Shown here piece after piece: positions 14,057 to 15,297 of a DNA stretch of 15,297 bases (positions within the stretch are counted from its first letter, which is position 1; each line of letters opens with the position of its first letter). The notes under the pieces are model-generated. The model was not told where the DNA came from and did no database searches. It worked only from the letters and a program-made list of their open reading frames with translations. This DNA is from JBLNDG01 sp050261415 (GTDB lineage: Bacteria; Bacillota; Clostridia; Lutisporales; Lutisporaceae): positions 1 to 15,297 of the forward strand of contig JBLNDG010000195.1 of the NCBI GenBank assembly GCA_050261415.1, written 5' to 3'. The position numbers were made by a program, and so were the translations under genes.

Positions 14057-14836
14057 TTATTTTTTTAAGTAACCCATATGATAGGATATCTCGCCTGCAG
14101 TATTCAGAATATCATCAACAAGCGCCTGAACACGGTCCTCAGTAACCTTGAATATAGGACCTGATATGCTTATGGCAGCTATAACATTATGATGCATATC
14201 AAATATGGGAGCTGCAACGCATCTGACCCCATCTTCATGTTCAATATTATCTATTGCATAGCCGTTATTTCTTATTTGTTCAAGGTGCTTCTTCATATCT
14301 TCTATGTTTGTTATAGTATTCGGAGTATATGCGCGCATCTCTTTCGATTTAAGGATGGCTTCAGACTGAGATTCAGGCATCCATGCAAGAAAGATCTTGC
14401 CTACTCCGGTGCAATGAAGAGCAGCTCTTTTTCCTATTTGCGAATACATTCTTATAGTGTTTTCGGGGCTTTCAACTTTATCAATATATACTGCCTCGGT
14501 ATCATCAAGTATAGCGAGATGGACAACCTCTTTTACCTTATAAGACAATGCTTCTATATATGGCTTTGCAACAAGCCTTACATCCATCCTGTCAAGTATA
14601 GAACTTCCAAGATACAATATTTTCATACCAAGGCAGTACCTATCGGTATTTGTATCCTTTGAAACGTACCCCTTGGACATAAGCGTACTCAATAGCCTGT
14701 GCACAGTGCTTTTATGAAGCCCAGTCGCGGTTGCAAGTTGAGTGACGCCACATCCTTTTTGCTCCTTAGCAAGCTCTTCCAGTATTGAAAGAGACCTGGA
14801 TACTGCCTGAACAGAAGATTCCTCGCGATTAATCAT
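14057..14836 (-). CDS. IclR-family transcriptional regulator, probable KdgR
   Basis: This DNA-binding regulator has 259 residues from the ATG at 14836, chosen because GGAGG lies 9 bases upstream on the minus strand; the frame is open 27 codons further without a ribosome site. The N-terminal winged helix-turn-helix is clear: VSRSLSILEELAKE, then VTQLATATGLHKSTVHRLLSTL with the recognition helix, then GYV. The C-terminal effector domain shows the family's GKRAALHCTGVGKIFLAWMPE, the GYAIDNIEHEDGVRCVAAPIFD segment and AAISISGP. IclR proteins bind palindromes as dimers or tetramers and respond to small organic acids. Next to kdgA-kdgK the effector is probably KDG or KDPG, as for KdgR; this is inferred. 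No GC-rich terminator follows, so some read-through into kdgA is possible. Confidence 0.92.
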   Translation of the reverse strand: MINREESSVQAVSRSLSILEELAKEQKGCGVTQLATATGLHKSTVHRLLSTLMSKGYVSKDTNTDRYCLGMKILYLGSSILDRMDVRLVAKPYIEALSYKVKEVVHLAILDDTEAVYIDKVESPENTIRMYSQIGKRAALHCTGVGKIFLAWMPESQSEAILKSKEMRAYTPNTITNIEDMKKHLEQIRNNGYAIDNIEHEDGVRCVAAPIFDMHHNVIAAISISGPIFKVTEDRVQALVDDILNTAGEISYHMGYLKK

Positions 14837-15187
14837 ATATATATTCCTCCATGGATATTTATTTTTTGATAAGCTATGGTATGTTTGATTAAATATTTTA
14901 CATTTGTATAATAACATATTTTTTTAATATTGTAATTATATTGCAGCTCGAAACTTCAATAGCAGCATAATCTATTGGCCAAAACGGCAATTATCTGAAT
15001 ATATGATTTCTAAATATCATATTTGAATGCTTTTGAACAAAAATATTATACATTAAATTAATTACAAAAATCAGTATATAAAAAATATTTTAGCCGCTGC
15101 AGGATTTTAAAAAGAAGCGACGAATTATATAAATATGGAAACGGCGTATCATAATATGAAACAAAAAATATATCGGGAGGAATGTTT
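14837..15187. promoter_or_regulatory. Divergent iclR / 15188-gene intergenic region
   Basis: These 351 AT-rich bases hold no gene that I can support. On the minus strand TTGAAG (14954-14959) and TACAAT (14929-14934), 19 bases apart, could drive iclR. On the plus strand TATAAA (15128-15133) lies just before the operator at 15146, but its -35 is weak. TTGAAT (15023-15028) with TATACA (15047-15052) is another option. A 7-bp inverted repeat, ATATGAT (15001-15007) with ATCATAT (15016-15022), is a further possible protein site. ATGGAAACG at 15135-15143 resembles half of a CcpA cre box. Confidence 0.5.
15146..15162. promoter_or_regulatory. IclR-type operator before the 15188 gene
   Basis: GTATCATAATATGAAAC is a near-perfect 17-bp palindrome: only the third base pair and the centre break symmetry. 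It lies 25 bases before the start codon at 15188, just upstream of the ribosome site, a position suited to repression. It is the best copy of the motif in the window. Confidence 0.65.
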
Positions 15188-15297
15188 ATGGCGTATATAA
15201 ACATGAGCTGCGGCCAGACATTTCTGTCCCCGTCAGCCTTAAGGAGAATGGGGCAGCAGGTCAACCAGCCTATTTATTACCCGGCTTATTATGAGGC
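15188..15297 (+). CDS. Unrecognised gene, 3' truncated, under the IclR-type operator
   Basis: Only 36 codons are visible, beginning MAYINMSCGQTFLSPSALRR and continuing with a Gln/Tyr/Pro-rich stretch (QQVNQPIYYPAYYE). I do not recognise it. The start at 15188 has GGGAGG 7 bases upstream (15175-15180); the in-frame ATG at 15182 is too close to that site. No signal peptide or membrane segment is seen in the visible part. The operator at 15146 and its divergence from iclR suggest a member of the same sugar-acid regulon, such as an uptake or catabolic gene. A spore or other structural protein is not excluded. Confidence 0.6.
   Translation, partial: MAYINMSCGQTFLSPSALRRMGQQVNQPIYYPAYYE

Noticed and set aside
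15135..15149. CcpA cre box overlapping the 15146 operator
   Set aside because: The left half ATGGAAACG fits, but the right half misses two consensus positions, so it is noted only as a possibility.
15058..15264. Minus-strand open frame opposite the truncated gene
   Set aside because: It spans the operator and ribosome site of the plus-strand gene and shows no recognisable protein features.

Overview
The window looks like chromosomal DNA of a low-GC, endospore-forming Clostridia member. The inference rests on Shine-Dalgarno-type ribosome sites before nearly every gene, AT-rich sigma-A-type promoters, a TTG-start cheY, a DUF1540 protein, a rhodanese-less ThiI paired with a NifS-type desulfurase, a solitary ECF S component, and an IclR-controlled KDG kinase/KDPG aldolase operon. 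A cellulolytic or pectinolytic cluster III-like clostridium is plausible. No marker here fixes the genus, and I see no insertion sequence, phage gene, tRNA, rRNA or CRISPR array.

Layout. Bases 1-2006 (+) hold the end of an OmpR-type response regulator and its sensor kinase, closed by a terminator. A convergent terminator separates them from a stand-alone threonine synthase (thrC, -). A divergent promoter region then leads to a translationally coupled nifS-thiI pair (+), which supplies sulfur for 4-thiouridine in tRNA. Next come a 58-residue DUF1540 protein with a candidate forespore promoter, a cheY/cheW pair without cheA, and a membrane-anchored M23 peptidase, each unit ending in a clear hairpin terminator. 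Bases 8837-11569 hold a six-helix membrane protein (-), a cytoplasmic-looking GSDH-type beta-propeller (+) and an ECF S component (-) with a structured, attenuator-like leader.

The right third (11800-15297) is a sugar-acid module: iclR, then kdgA, kdgK and a VOC/glyoxalase-fold gene in one direction, with a new gene starting divergently and running off the window. KdgK and KdgA would convert 2-keto-3-deoxygluconate to KDPG and then to pyruvate plus glyceraldehyde-3-phosphate. The IclR protein is the natural regulator.

The most interesting signal is a recurring 17-bp pseudopalindrome (GTATCATAATATGAAAC and variants). Three copies lie before kdgA and one near-ideal copy lies just before the truncated gene at 15188. 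Beside it in the kdgA promoter is an exact 20-bp palindrome. This predicts an IclR regulon that includes an unrecognised gene and an uncharacterised VOC enzyme.
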